Made by a program: the position numbers and the translations under genes. Shown piece after piece: positions 49,754 to 59,530 of a DNA stretch of 64,000 bases. This DNA is from Bacillus ectoiniformans (GTDB lineage Bacteria; Bacillota; Bacilli; Bacillales; Domibacillaceae): positions 248,001 to 312,000 of the forward strand of contig NZ_JAFBES010000003.1 of NCBI RefSeq assembly GCF_016908875.1, written 5' to 3'. The notes under the pieces were generated by a model, which saw only the letters and a program-made list of their open reading frames with translations, did not search any database and had not been told where the DNA came from. Position 1 is the stretch's first letter. Every line of letters starts with the position of its first letter.

Positions 49754-50632
49754 TTAATTTTGCGGCGGGTACGCTTTCCAGCGGCTAAGATCAATGTCTT
49801 CTTTCGTGATCATTTCTGCTGGGAAGATAAACGTCCAAGGTTTGCTTGTATTCGATTTCACTTCTAAGTTATCTAGCTTGAAACCGCCTTTCGCGATCAC
49901 TTCTTGAGAGGCATCTTCAACGATCAAAGGAAGCTGCTGAAGCGTAATGTTCTTGTCGCTGCCGTTGCGGATCAGCATCGTGATGTGAAGATTGCCATCT
50001 TCTTGCTTCACAGCTTGAAGCCCCATAAAATTCACTTCACCTGGTTTTGGCGGTTCGATGTCGCGAATCAGCTGCTGTAATTTTTCCTGGCCCGCGGCTT
50101 GTAAACTCTTTTCCCAAGACTCATCTAAATCCAATGCGTGCGGCTTCTTTAATTCGAAAGCTAGTGTCCAGCCCGTTTGCGGAAACTCGGTCGCAAACAA
50201 GTCTTCTTTAGCAAACACAAATGCCCAAGGGCGGCTGCTTTCGGCTGGAATTTCTCCAATTTGACTCAAATCAAACGTTCTACGGGCAAGCTTTATACCA
50301 TCTGGACCTAATAATAATAGCGGCGTTTCCTGAAGCTTAATTCCTTTCGCTAAGCTGTTGCGAACAAAAGCGGTGACTTCCACCTTATCTTCATCGGCAC
50401 GCAGTTCAATGCCGGCAAGAGAAATTTGGTTCGGCTTCAGCGGCTCTAATTCATTATTAAGAAACTGAAAGTAATACTTTTCTTCAGAACCAATCTCCAC
50501 ATCGGGATGATAAGAAATAGCCGTCTGCACACTAGCTTCCGAACCCGCTGTTTCTTCACCTGTTAGTTCTTTCGAAGAAATGTGACTGTCTTTTCCGGCT
50601 TTTCCTTTTTTTCGATTGAATAGATTAAACAT
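49754..50632 (-). CDS. slaP: Accessory Sec system S-layer assembly protein (two SLAP domains)
   Basis: A 292-residue cytosolic protein with two tandem SLAP domains (about 45-160 and 170-290). They share matching motifs, R-P-W-A-F-V-F-A-K-E-D-L and K-P-W-T-F-I-F-P-A-E-M-I. The N-terminus is basic with no signal peptide. In B. anthracis, SlaP works with SecA2 to secrete the S-layer proteins Sap and EA1. It lies 69 nt after secA2 on the same strand. A purine-rich site precedes the ATG. Confidence 0.9.
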   Translation of the reverse strand: MFNLFNRKKGKAGKDSHISSKELTGEETAGSEASVQTAISYHPDVEIGSEEKYYFQFLNNELEPLKPNQISLAGIELRADEDKVEVTAFVRNSLAKGIKLQETPLLLLGPDGIKLARRTFDLSQIGEIPAESSRPWAFVFAKEDLFATEFPQTGWTLAFELKKPHALDLDESWEKSLQAAGQEKLQQLIRDIEPPKPGEVNFMGLQAVKQEDGNLHITMLIRNGSDKNITLQQLPLIVEDASQEVIAKGGFKLDNLEVKSNTSKPWTFIFPAEMITKEDIDLSRWKAYPPQN

Positions 50633-50701
50633 ACTGTTCCGCCTTTCAAAGAGGGGAGCACACCACCTGCAAAGATGGAGCAGATGGCTTCTTGCGGTCC
50701 C

Positions 50702-53062
50702 TTACTTATTTTTTTCTTTAATCGCAGTAAACAATTTCGCCAATTCGCGGCTCACGTCTTGTTCTAACTCATAATACATTAGGCTGAATAGTTCCAGTGC
50801 TTCCCGCTGATACTGACGCATCGGATCTTCTTGGCTGTAGCTGCGAAGTCCCACGCCTTCTTTTAAACGTTCCATCGCATCAATATGAGAGAGCCAATGC
50901 TGATCGAGAAGGGCAATTAAGAAGCGGCGAATACTTTGATGCTTCGTTTCATCATCCACCATGCTATCCAGTTCCTCTAAATAAGGCACTTTCAGCTCTT
51001 CAGCAAGCTGCTGAATGTCTTTCCGTCCAAAATCCTCATTCGACAGAGAGATCTCTCCGCTCGGCAACACCCGGTTTAACTTATTCTCGAGCTTTCCAAG
51101 ATCCCACTCAGAATCCTTCAGGTCTTCTGGTGTATAACGCTCAATCACTTCTTTGACATAAGATTCGACCATCGTTTTGGCAATCGGCAACACTTCTTGT
51201 TGGCTTAACAGGCGATTGCGCAAATCATAAATTGTGTTTCGCTGAACATTCAATACATCATCCAGCTTTAAGTTGTATTCGCGGATCGAGAAGCTCGAGC
51301 CTTCGACTTGGCGCTGTACACGGTCAACGAATTCGTGAATATTCTTCTTCTTCACTTCGCCAATCGAGTCTGTCTTCACAGAGGCAGACAGCTTATCGAC
51401 TTCTTCGCGGGCAAAGCGTCGGAACATATCATCCTCTAATGAAATGAAGAACTCCGTCATACCTGGATCGCCTTGGCGTCCAGAGCGGCCTTTCAGCTGA
51501 TTGTCGATTCGGCGCGATTCATGGCGCTCGGTACCGACGACGTATAAACCGCCGAGTTCACTAACGCCTTCACCAAGCATAATGTCAGTTCCGCGGCCAG
51601 CCATATTCGTAGCAACCGTAATTTGACCTTTCTGTCCGGCAAGTGAGATCAAGCGAACTTCCTGCTCGATGCTTTTCGCATTTAACAATTCAAATGACAG
51701 CTTTTCTTTCTTTAAAAAGTCAGCCACTTTCTCTGACTGCAGAATAGAGGTGGTCCCGATTAATACCGGGCGTCCGGCAGCATGCAATTCTTTCACCTTA
51801 TTAGCGACAGCCGTATATTTTTCCTCAGTCGTACGGAAGACGCGGTCAGGCAGATCAATTCGCTGAATCGGGCGGTTCGTCGGAATTTGTACAACGTTCA
51901 TGCCGTAGATTTCCTGGAATTCTTTTTCTTCCGTTTTCGCTGTTCCTGTCATACCAGAAAGGGTAGGGTACATCCGGAAGTAGTTCTGAATTGTAATTGC
52001 TGCCTGGGTCTTATTCTCTTCTGTTACTTCCAAGCCTTCCTTCGCTTCAATCGCCTGGTGCAGACCATTGCTGAGCGTCCGTCCTTCCATCGGGCGGCCG
52101 GTGAACATATCGACAAGCAGCACTTTTCCTTCTTTCACGATATAATCTACGTCTCTCTCAAACATCATCCGCGCCCGAAGTGATTGAATCATATAATGAT
52201 AGAGTGTTTGATGCTCTAATTCATAGAGATTGTCGACGCCGAAGCCTTGTTCAATTTTATTAATGCCTTCCTCGGTGAAACTGACTGTCTTAGTTTCTTC
52301 ATCGAAGGTAAAATGCTCGTCTTGCTTAAAGCCTTTAATAATGCGGGCGCATAAATAGCTCAGCTCCATACTGATGCCTGTTTTTCCGGCAATGATCAGG
52401 GGTGTCTTCGCTTCATCGACGAGCACGCTGTCGACTTCATCGATGATCGCATAATGGTATGGACGTTGCACGCGCTGGCGATCATCATAGACCATATTAT
52501 CCCGTAAAAAGTCGAATCCGAACTCGGTGCCAACTCCGTACGTGATATCTGCCTGATAAGCGAACTGCTTTTGTCCCGGTTCCATCATCGGCAGATTCAA
52601 GCTAACCGTCAGCCCCAAGAACTCGTGGATTTGCCCAATTAACTCCCGATCACGGCGAGCTAAGTATTCATTCACCGTAATGACGTGAACGCCTTTGCCT
52701 TCAAGCGCACGCAAATAGCTCGGAAGGGAAGCGACAAGCGTTTTTCCTTCTCCCGTAGGCATTTCAGCAATATTTCCCTCTGCAAGTACCAGTCCGCCAA
52801 TCAGCTGCACATCATAGTGGCGCATGCCAAGTACACGTTTCGCTGTTTCACGAACAACCGCAAAGGCTTCTGTTTGAATATCAAACACACTTTGGCCACT
52901 CTCGATCGCTGCTTTAAATTCAGCGGTCTTGCCGCGCAGGTCCTGATCGGATAATCCTTCCATCACTGGCTCTAACGCATTTATTTCGTTCACTAGCTTC
53001 CAATATTTCTTTAAGCGTTTTTCATCCGTTTGTCCTAGAAGCTTCTGAATATATGAAATCAT
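50702..53062 (-). CDS. secA2: Accessory preprotein translocase ATPase SecA2
   Basis: A 786-residue SecA. Walker A G-E-G-K-T at 104-108, D-E-V-D at 208-211, and V-A-T-N-M-A-G-R-G-T-D-I in the second motor domain. The C-terminal zinc-binding tail of SecA1 is absent, as usual for SecA2. I chose ATG 53062 (AAGGAGAG 6 nt upstream) over 53080. Pairing with slaP and proximity to SLH genes support a role in S-layer export rather than general secretion. Confidence 0.92.
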   Translation of the reverse strand: MISYIQKLLGQTDEKRLKKYWKLVNEINALEPVMEGLSDQDLRGKTAEFKAAIESGQSVFDIQTEAFAVVRETAKRVLGMRHYDVQLIGGLVLAEGNIAEMPTGEGKTLVASLPSYLRALEGKGVHVITVNEYLARRDRELIGQIHEFLGLTVSLNLPMMEPGQKQFAYQADITYGVGTEFGFDFLRDNMVYDDRQRVQRPYHYAIIDEVDSVLVDEAKTPLIIAGKTGISMELSYLCARIIKGFKQDEHFTFDEETKTVSFTEEGINKIEQGFGVDNLYELEHQTLYHYMIQSLRARMMFERDVDYIVKEGKVLLVDMFTGRPMEGRTLSNGLHQAIEAKEGLEVTEENKTQAAITIQNYFRMYPTLSGMTGTAKTEEKEFQEIYGMNVVQIPTNRPIQRIDLPDRVFRTTEEKYTAVANKVKELHAAGRPVLIGTTSILQSEKVADFLKKEKLSFELLNAKSIEQEVRLISLAGQKGQITVATNMAGRGTDIMLGEGVSELGGLYVVGTERHESRRIDNQLKGRSGRQGDPGMTEFFISLEDDMFRRFAREEVDKLSASVKTDSIGEVKKKNIHEFVDRVQRQVEGSSFSIREYNLKLDDVLNVQRNTIYDLRNRLLSQQEVLPIAKTMVESYVKEVIERYTPEDLKDSEWDLGKLENKLNRVLPSGEISLSNEDFGRKDIQQLAEELKVPYLEELDSMVDDETKHQSIRRFLIALLDQHWLSHIDAMERLKEGVGLRSYSQEDPMRQYQREALELFSLMYYELEQDVSRELAKLFTAIKEKNK

Positions 53063-53100
53063 CTTTTTCTCTCCTTGCACTCAAAAGTACCTTATCCTTT

Positions 53101-53109
53101 AGTATAACA
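53101..53109 (-). promoter_or_regulatory. Extended -10 promoter of secA2-slaP
   Basis: On the minus strand TGTTATACT (53109 to 53101) forms an extended -10, about 40 nt upstream of the secA2 start. The -35 is weak. Confidence 0.45.
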
Positions 53110-53145
53110 CTGGTATTTTCCATTTTCATTATGCGCTAAAAAAAA

Positions 53146-53163
53146 TTACCTATAAACAGGTAA
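53146..53163. promoter_or_regulatory. Inverted repeat in the secA2-protease divergent spacer
   Basis: TTACCT-ATAAAC-AGGTAA is a perfect 6-bp dyad with a 6-nt centre, flanked by AT-rich arms. It lies upstream of the secA2 -35 region and upstream of the protease promoter region, and could be an operator for either gene. Confidence 0.4.
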
Positions 53164-53276
53164 AAATTTCAAATAGCAGACAATTCATTTACTATTTTAT
53201 TAAAATAATGAAACTTTTTCCTTTCTGATTCGTTTATAGTAGAGTAGCAGGAATTGAAAATATTGGAGGTTACATA

Positions 53277-56200
53277 ATGAAACGCATGAAAAAAGCGACC
53301 GCACTTACGACGGCGGCATTGCTGACGGTTCCAGCCATTGTTCAGGCAGCTCCAAATGAACAGGCAGAAGGCGGAACAGCAGCGGTTAAAGAAATTAAAC
53401 AATCAAGCCAAGAGCGCCAAACCAATAAGTATATGCAGCAGCAGGAGCAAGAACAGCGACTTAGCACTGATACGCTGATTATAAAGTATAGCAAGCCGCT
53501 CGCGAAGCCTGTTCACCAGCGCGCTGGGGTGAAAATCCTTCGTTCTTACCCGGCACTGGGCTATGATGTCGTGCAAGTGAAGTCAGAAGATCGATTGAAA
53601 GAAACAGCGGCTTACTATAAGAAGCAAAAAGCTGTCACTGCGATCACACCGAGTGTGAAATATAAAACATTGGCTTCTCCAGACCCGAAATCAGAGAGTA
53701 TGTATCATCTGCAGCAGCTAGAAATCGAAAAAGCGATGAAGCTAGCAGGCAAGCATGATGTGACCGTAGCAGTCATTGATACGGGAGTGGATGTTAATCA
53801 CTCTGAATTAAAAGGTCAGCTGCTTCCGCCATATAATGTGGTTCGTCCGGCGAATGGCGCGAAAGCAGATCTTCACGGCACACATGTAGCAGGGATCATT
53901 GGCAGTAAATCCGATAACGGCATCGGAGGAAAAGGCATCAACCCGAAAGCGAAGCTGCTTCCGATTGATGTGTTTAACGGCAGCATGTTCACGAATGACT
54001 ATTTAATTGCCGAAGGGATCAGACACGCGATTCAAAAGAATGCAGATGTCATTAATATGAGTATCGGTTCTTCAATGTCCTCCCCAATTTTGCAAGAAGC
54101 CATTGACGAAGCATTAGAAGCAGGCATTACTTTAGTAGCGGCCGCAGGAAATGAAGCAACGGATGCTTATTCGTATCCAGGAGCATACAGTGGCGTCATC
54201 AGTGTTGGTTCCACAAATGAAAAGAAAGCCTTATCAAGCTACTCTAATTACGGTCCGTCTGTGGACGTAGTGGCACCGGGAGAAAACGTGTACAATTCGG
54301 CTTTCAATACGAGAAAAGGGTCTACTTTCATGAAGCTAAGCGGTACATCCATGGCTTCCCCAGTCGTAGCAGCCGTTGCTTCACTCATCAAGACGAAGCA
54401 CCCGGATTTAACAGGCTATGAAATCGAAGCCATTTTGGAAAGCACAGCAACCGACTTAGGTGCAAAAGGGTATGACGCGAAATTTGCCAATGGGTTAATC
54501 AATCCAGAAGCAGCGTTAAAATATGATATCAAAAAACTGCCAAAGCGTGAGGAATATGCAGCCAATGAACAGTTGGAGAAAGCGAAGACCTTAAAGCCTG
54601 CGCCAAAAGCAGAGGTAAAAGGGTCATTAACGAAGCCTGAACAGAAACAGTGGTATAAAGTTGATTTGAAAGAAGGACAGTTTCTGCAAACGGTACTGTC
54701 TGGCAGCGAATTATACGACTACGGCATGGAGCTTTACTTCTATCCGGGCGGTGAAGCAAGTGAAGACGTGGAGCCGGTGAAAATTAACCGTACGCAAGCG
54801 GGGGCGGATGAGGCATACTTGTATGAAGCAGTAGAAGATGGCGCGCTTGTCATTGCGGTAGAAGACATGAATGGTAACTACAATGTCTCTGGACAATCTC
54901 CATTTACATTGAAAACGGAGATCTTCACGAACTTAACAGAAGACGAAGCAACAGCCGAGCAGCCTGTAGCGATCGATAAACTTCCTTATAAAACGAAGGA
55001 ACACCGTCTGTTCGCAAGTGGTGAGATGCCAGACTCTGACTTTTTCACCTTTACAGTTGATGCTCCGCAAGTCGTGTCTCTATCTGTTTCGGGCCTTCCG
55101 GGTGTAGATTCTGCTATGAGCATCTATATGGAAGAGCCGGCGATCATAGTTGAAGATGAAGAAGAACTGCCTGCAGATGTTCCGGCTGAGACAGAGGAGC
55201 CTGCCGAAGATCCTTCTGCTGAAATGCCGGAAGAAGAAATGGGTCCAGCGTTTGTCCGTAATAAAAATGGAGCGGGTGAAGGAGAAAAGCTATCTTTCCA
55301 AGCGGTTCCTGGCTTAACGTACAAAGTAGAAGTCACGAACAATAACCTGGCTGGGTTTGATTTCGGCATGGATCTGTCCTTCTTATTCGGCATGACTCCG
55401 GCAATGGATGAACTGTATGCAACAAGCTCTGCCTATCCATATGAGCTAAAAGCGGAAATAGCGAATCTGCCGGAGGATGAAGATGGGCTGCCGATGTATG
55501 ACATTCCGGACTTTCCGGTAGGTGATGGCATGGCACCGCCTGTTACGCCACAAGACTATCAGGAGCAGCTGCAGTCAAGGAAGGATATTTGGCAGGACCT
55601 ATTAACCGGTCTTTTATCTGGACAGAAAGAAGCGACTGCAAGCGAAGTAATGGATAAAGCGCTGACGATCACTGAAGGAGAAAATGTTGAAGGCTACCTG
55701 CAGATGATGGGCGACATCGATTATTACAAATTTAAACCGCAGAACAATGCCATTTTTGAAGTCAGCTTAAATGGCAATGGCGACGCGAGTCCGATGGGAA
55801 CAGTCTTTGAATACGATGAAGAATTGCAAGAACTGATTCCGCTTGCAGATGTTGGAGCAAGCTTTAGTCTTTTCTCTTTACTTGGAGGCGGAGCAGCAGG
55901 TGAAGCGAAAGCAGCCATCGCGCTGAAAGCCAACAAAACTTATGTCATCTCCACAACGGATGAAATGGGCAATGTTGCAGCTGATCCGTACAGCTTGAAA
56001 GTGAAGAAGCTGACAGACGCGCCGAAGGAAGACGATAAAGATCAGAACGAAATGCTCCGTGCGAAAGTGTTAAAACCGGGCATGAAGCATACGAATTATT
56101 TAGCGTATGCGGATGATATCGACTACTATTACTTTAAAAATTATGGCAAAGAACAAGTCTACGGATTAATGGTTGAACCGCAAGCCTTTGGCAAAGAAGT

Positions 56201-56864
56201 GAGTCAATTGCCGGCAGACCTGCAAACGCCATTAATGCTTACGGGTATGGTGATTGAAGATACAAACGGCAATATGCGAATTGACGATAAAGAAGCCATG
56301 AAGTCCGTCACATTCGGACCTGACTTTATGGATATTATTAAAATGGCTTTGTTAAATGAAGACCTTCCGAGCGCCAATACATCTATTAAAGCCAAGGAGA
56401 AAACAGGCTATTTCGTGGTTGCCAACAATATGATGGCTGGCACGCCGACATTACAGCCATACCAAGTTCAGCTCGTCGATTTGAATAAAAAAGATGAAGA
56501 TCAAATGACACAGCTGTCGAGCGGCACGCCGAAAAAACCGATTGCAATGAAGAAGCAAGGCACTGAATGGGTAGGTAAAGCCTACATGAACGCAGGAGCA
56601 AGCTTCGGTGATGCCGACTTCTTTGACCTAAACGTGGCGAAAGAACAGGCAATGCGCCTAAGCGTAGATATGGAATCAGGCCTAGACGGCAAATTGACGG
56701 TCATGGATGCGAAAGGTAAAGTCATCGTAAGCGTTGACCGCTACGGAGAGAACGATACCGAAGTGATTTCCAGCCTGAAGCTGAAAAAAGGCAAGTACTT
56801 CATCAAAGTAACAGAAAGAGACAATAAAGCTTCGACGAAAGAGTATACAGTGAAAGTGAAATAA
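53277..56864 (+). CDS. Large secreted subtilisin-like serine protease (S8) with pre-peptidase-type C-terminal domains
   Basis: An 1195-residue exported protease. Signal peptide (1-24, ending V-Q-A-A), prodomain (about 60-140), S8 catalytic domain with D168 (V-I-D-T-G-V-D), H200 (L-H-G-T-H-V-A-G) and S358 (G-T-S-M-A-S-P), then some 780 residues of repeated beta-rich modules resembling PPC domains (for example K-Q-W-Y-K-V-D-L-K-E-G-Q and D-I-D-Y-Y-K-F). An acidic P/E linker lies near 620-655. TTGGAGGTTAC precedes the ATG. No SLH domain or sortase motif is seen. Divergent from secA2; a role in maturing surface proteins is possible. Confidence 0.92.
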   Translation: MKRMKKATALTTAALLTVPAIVQAAPNEQAEGGTAAVKEIKQSSQERQTNKYMQQQEQEQRLSTDTLIIKYSKPLAKPVHQRAGVKILRSYPALGYDVVQVKSEDRLKETAAYYKKQKAVTAITPSVKYKTLASPDPKSESMYHLQQLEIEKAMKLAGKHDVTVAVIDTGVDVNHSELKGQLLPPYNVVRPANGAKADLHGTHVAGIIGSKSDNGIGGKGINPKAKLLPIDVFNGSMFTNDYLIAEGIRHAIQKNADVINMSIGSSMSSPILQEAIDEALEAGITLVAAAGNEATDAYSYPGAYSGVISVGSTNEKKALSSYSNYGPSVDVVAPGENVYNSAFNTRKGSTFMKLSGTSMASPVVAAVASLIKTKHPDLTGYEIEAILESTATDLGAKGYDAKFANGLINPEAALKYDIKKLPKREEYAANEQLEKAKTLKPAPKAEVKGSLTKPEQKQWYKVDLKEGQFLQTVLSGSELYDYGMELYFYPGGEASEDVEPVKINRTQAGADEAYLYEAVEDGALVIAVEDMNGNYNVSGQSPFTLKTEIFTNLTEDEATAEQPVAIDKLPYKTKEHRLFASGEMPDSDFFTFTVDAPQVVSLSVSGLPGVDSAMSIYMEEPAIIVEDEEELPADVPAETEEPAEDPSAEMPEEEMGPAFVRNKNGAGEGEKLSFQAVPGLTYKVEVTNNNLAGFDFGMDLSFLFGMTPAMDELYATSSAYPYELKAEIANLPEDEDGLPMYDIPDFPVGDGMAPPVTPQDYQEQLQSRKDIWQDLLTGLLSGQKEATASEVMDKALTITEGENVEGYLQMMGDIDYYKFKPQNNAIFEVSLNGNGDASPMGTVFEYDEELQELIPLADVGASFSLFSLLGGGAAGEAKAAIALKANKTYVISTTDEMGNVAADPYSLKVKKLTDAPKEDDKDQNEMLRAKVLKPGMKHTNYLAYADDIDYYYFKNYGKEQVYGLMVEPQAFGKEVSQLPADLQTPLMLTGMVIEDTNGNMRIDDKEAMKSVTFGPDFMDIIKMALLNEDLPSANTSIKAKEKTGYFVVANNMMAGTPTLQPYQVQLVDLNKKDEDQMTQLSSGTPKKPIAMKKQGTEWVGKAYMNAGASFGDADFFDLNVAKEQAMRLSVDMESGLDGKLTVMDAKGKVIVSVDRYGENDTEVISSLKLKKGKYFIKVTERDNKASTKEYTVKVK

Positions 56865-56870
56865 TTAAAG

Positions 56871-56906
56871 TGCCCGGTTCCTTTTCATTAGGTGCCGGGT
56901 ATTTTT
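56871..56906 (+). terminator. Terminator of the subtilase gene
   Basis: TGCCCGG (56871-56877) pairs with CCGGGTA (56895-56901, one wobble), followed by five T. Confidence 0.78.
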
Positions 56907-57004
56907 AGTTTGTGAGTCTATTCTCCTATATATAGAAGGGAACAACAAATATTTTCATAGTTTGATACAATAGACAGAAGCTGCTAGAAAGAGAGGGGAA
57001 TGAA

Positions 57005-59407
57005 ATGAATAATTGGCGAGCACTGATGTTTTTGGTCTTATTACTATTATCATGGGGAGTCACTGAACAAGCTCATGCCCATGTGACAGATGAAACGAAG
57101 TCTTTTAAGGCTCAAAGCGAGTTTGAGAGCCGCTACACACTCGTTGCTTCTTATAAAGGAGCAAGCGGTGTCACGTTTAAAAGCTACAGTACGAAATGGG
57201 GAACCGATAAGCTGAAGCTTCTGGAGCAGGAGCTTTTAAAGAACAAGCATGGGTCGGAGCTATCGTACCTGCAGGATATTATGATCTTCCCGGATTACCC
57301 GAGCGGAGAAGGCGTCATGGGGATGTACTATGCTGAGTATGAGTACAATCAAGGGAAATATACGTATAATAAAGGCCGCAAGATTCATCTGTACGGCGGC
57401 AATCAATACACGACCGTTCCCTCTCTTGCCTACACAATGTCTCATGAATATGGACATCATTTAACTTATTATCAGCTGGTTCAAAAAGAACAGCTCGATG
57501 TTGACAGCTGGAAGCAATCGAATTATTACAAATCAAGAAGCTTCTCCCGCTACCCGAAAATCCATACAAATCCAACCGGAGACTACATATGGAATATGGC
57601 GGAGCAGATGGCAGAGGACTATGTGCAGTTGTTTGGGTCAGAGCTTGCCATATCGAAATATTTACAGATGAACACAGACGTAGCGCCGCCATTCGAAACA
57701 CCGTCGATCTATTCTTATTGGGCGACGCACTTCGGAAGTCAGTTTAAACAGCCGGCACCACTTTCTCTCTACTTAACCGGCTATAAGAAATACACCAATT
57801 CTACCTACGACTTAGACTTGTCAATGAAATACCCGGCATCAAGCAAGCTGTTCCTGAAAGGGGAAAGCAGCTCCAGCAAGCAGGTATCGGCATTGATGGG
57901 TGAATGGCCGACGGGACAAGGAGATTTCAAGATCTCATTCGGCAACCGTCCATTTGAAGTGAGCGGCTATATGCTTGATGCGAAATTCTCACCAGCGATT
58001 AAGCTGCAGGCGATTCAGCACAACGGTACAGGGTATAACCGAGGATCTGGATTCTTAAATATTCCTTATGCAGCCATTGATTCAGTCGTCACGGATAAAA
58101 GCAAGCTGATGCCGCAAACCGCAGCTGAAATCAAAGGTGCGATCACAAAAGCGGCGAATGACCGCGGGATTCCAGCAGAAATTCTAAAAGCGATCGCCTA
58201 TCAGAAATCAGGCTTAAAGCATTGGGATACCACTGGGAAAGCAGTCCTTTCAGCGGAAGGTGGCATCGGTGTGATGGGTATTAATCCAGAAGCCCCCGGC
58301 TGGAAAGAACAGAATCTTGATGTAAATCGATTAAAAACAGATGTGCATTATAACATTCAATCAGCGGCCAATTACTTAGTAAAGCAGTGGAATAATACCA
58401 ACCTTCCGAAAGTAAATAAACACGAAATGAATAAAATAGAAGATTGGTATTTTGCGATATTGGCCTATGACGGGGTAAAAGGAGCGAATCTTCCAGGAGA
58501 AGGACATACCCCATTTCAAGAAGCAGTCTTTACGACTATTAGAAACCATAGCCAGCTGCCAATAGGAAAGACACCAGTGATTGAAGCGGCTATTGATGAA
58601 GGAAGCGGTCAAGTAACATTTAACCAAATGCAATACCAATGGCCGACGGCAACACCAACGAAGCAATCTTTTGAAAAGAACCAGACAGTTTATACTTCGA
58701 AAGAAACCGTTTTAGAAACAGCTATTGGCAAAGGTGGGGAGAAGGTACTGAGCTTCACTCCTTATCAGATTACTGATATACAAGAAACAAACGATCCGAA
58801 AGTGCACACGGTCTACTATGGGGTCAGTGGCCATACTGGAAAAGGGTATGTATCGTGTAATGGATTAGCTGCAAATTCGAAGGTGACGTGGCTGAAGGAT
58901 TTAGACCGCCCGGAAGTCCAAAGAGCGGTCACTTATCTACAAATAAAGAACATCATTAACGGCTACGGCGATAGTACTTACCGTCCGAATCAGCAATTAT
59001 ACCGTCGCCACGCAGCCAAGCTGCTAGTCGATGCCTTAGACCTTAAGCTTCCAGCCGGCTATCAAATGCAGGCAAAAGACATGAAGCCGGGCGACTTAAA
59101 CTATGAAGAAATGAAAATCGCGGAAGCCCATGGGCTGATCGGCCAAGGCAGCGACCTGCGTCCAAATGAATTTCTATCAAGAAATCAAATGGCAGCCATC
59201 TTAATCCGAGCCTACGGCAAAGAACTAGCTCAGCCGTCAACCCAAACTAACATTCAAGACGTGCCAAAAGGTTTCTGGAACTACCCAGCGATCAACCAGC
59301 TCAGCTTTAACCAAATCACCATTGCTAACCCGTATCGTTTAAATGATATGGTCACACGATCACAATTCGCCCTGTTCCTAGAGCGGACGATCAAGAAGGT
59401 AAACTAA
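57005..59407 (+). CDS. SLH-anchored metalloprotease with degenerate lytic-transglycosylase domain
   Basis: An 800-residue exported fusion. Signal peptide (1-26, ending A-H-A-H), metalloprotease region with H147-E-Y-G-H151 and a possible third ligand in N-M-A-E200-Q-M-A-E204-D, then an SLT-like domain (about 375-510) with I-A-Y-Q-K401-S-G-L, where the family has a catalytic Glu before S-G, and G-V-M-G-I-N-P. Three SLH repeats follow (about 635-800; Y-R-P-N-Q-Q-L, L-R-P-N-E-F-L-S-R-N-Q, M-V-T-R-S-Q-F). GAGAGGGGAATGAA precedes the ATG. It would be held on the wall polymer at the S-layer; its substrate is unknown. Confidence 0.85.
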   Translation: MNNWRALMFLVLLLLSWGVTEQAHAHVTDETKSFKAQSEFESRYTLVASYKGASGVTFKSYSTKWGTDKLKLLEQELLKNKHGSELSYLQDIMIFPDYPSGEGVMGMYYAEYEYNQGKYTYNKGRKIHLYGGNQYTTVPSLAYTMSHEYGHHLTYYQLVQKEQLDVDSWKQSNYYKSRSFSRYPKIHTNPTGDYIWNMAEQMAEDYVQLFGSELAISKYLQMNTDVAPPFETPSIYSYWATHFGSQFKQPAPLSLYLTGYKKYTNSTYDLDLSMKYPASSKLFLKGESSSSKQVSALMGEWPTGQGDFKISFGNRPFEVSGYMLDAKFSPAIKLQAIQHNGTGYNRGSGFLNIPYAAIDSVVTDKSKLMPQTAAEIKGAITKAANDRGIPAEILKAIAYQKSGLKHWDTTGKAVLSAEGGIGVMGINPEAPGWKEQNLDVNRLKTDVHYNIQSAANYLVKQWNNTNLPKVNKHEMNKIEDWYFAILAYDGVKGANLPGEGHTPFQEAVFTTIRNHSQLPIGKTPVIEAAIDEGSGQVTFNQMQYQWPTATPTKQSFEKNQTVYTSKETVLETAIGKGGEKVLSFTPYQITDIQETNDPKVHTVYYGVSGHTGKGYVSCNGLAANSKVTWLKDLDRPEVQRAVTYLQIKNIINGYGDSTYRPNQQLYRRHAAKLLVDALDLKLPAGYQMQAKDMKPGDLNYEEMKIAEAHGLIGQGSDLRPNEFLSRNQMAAILIRAYGKELAQPSTQTNIQDVPKGFWNYPAINQLSFNQITIANPYRLNDMVTRSQFALFLERTIKKVN

Positions 59408-59408
59408 C

Positions 59409-59449
59409 AAAAAGCGCTTAGAACCTGCTCTGGTTCTAAGCGCTTTTTC
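59409..59449 (+). terminator. Terminator of the SLH metalloprotease gene
   Basis: A perfect 17-bp stem (59409-59425 with 59432-59448) with a T-run. Confidence 0.95.
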
Positions 59450-59484
59450 GTTAAAGCAGCGGTCCAAATTCATCCTCTAACCCA

Positions 59485-59514
59485 AACAAAAAGCCTCTCG
59501 GAATCCCGAGAGGC
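59485..59514 (-). terminator. Terminator of the NlpC/P60-SLH gene
   Basis: GCCTCTCGG/CCGAGAGGC (59493-59501, 59506-59514), followed on the minus strand by five U. Confidence 0.9.
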
Positions 59515-59530
59515 CATCACTCATCTTCTA

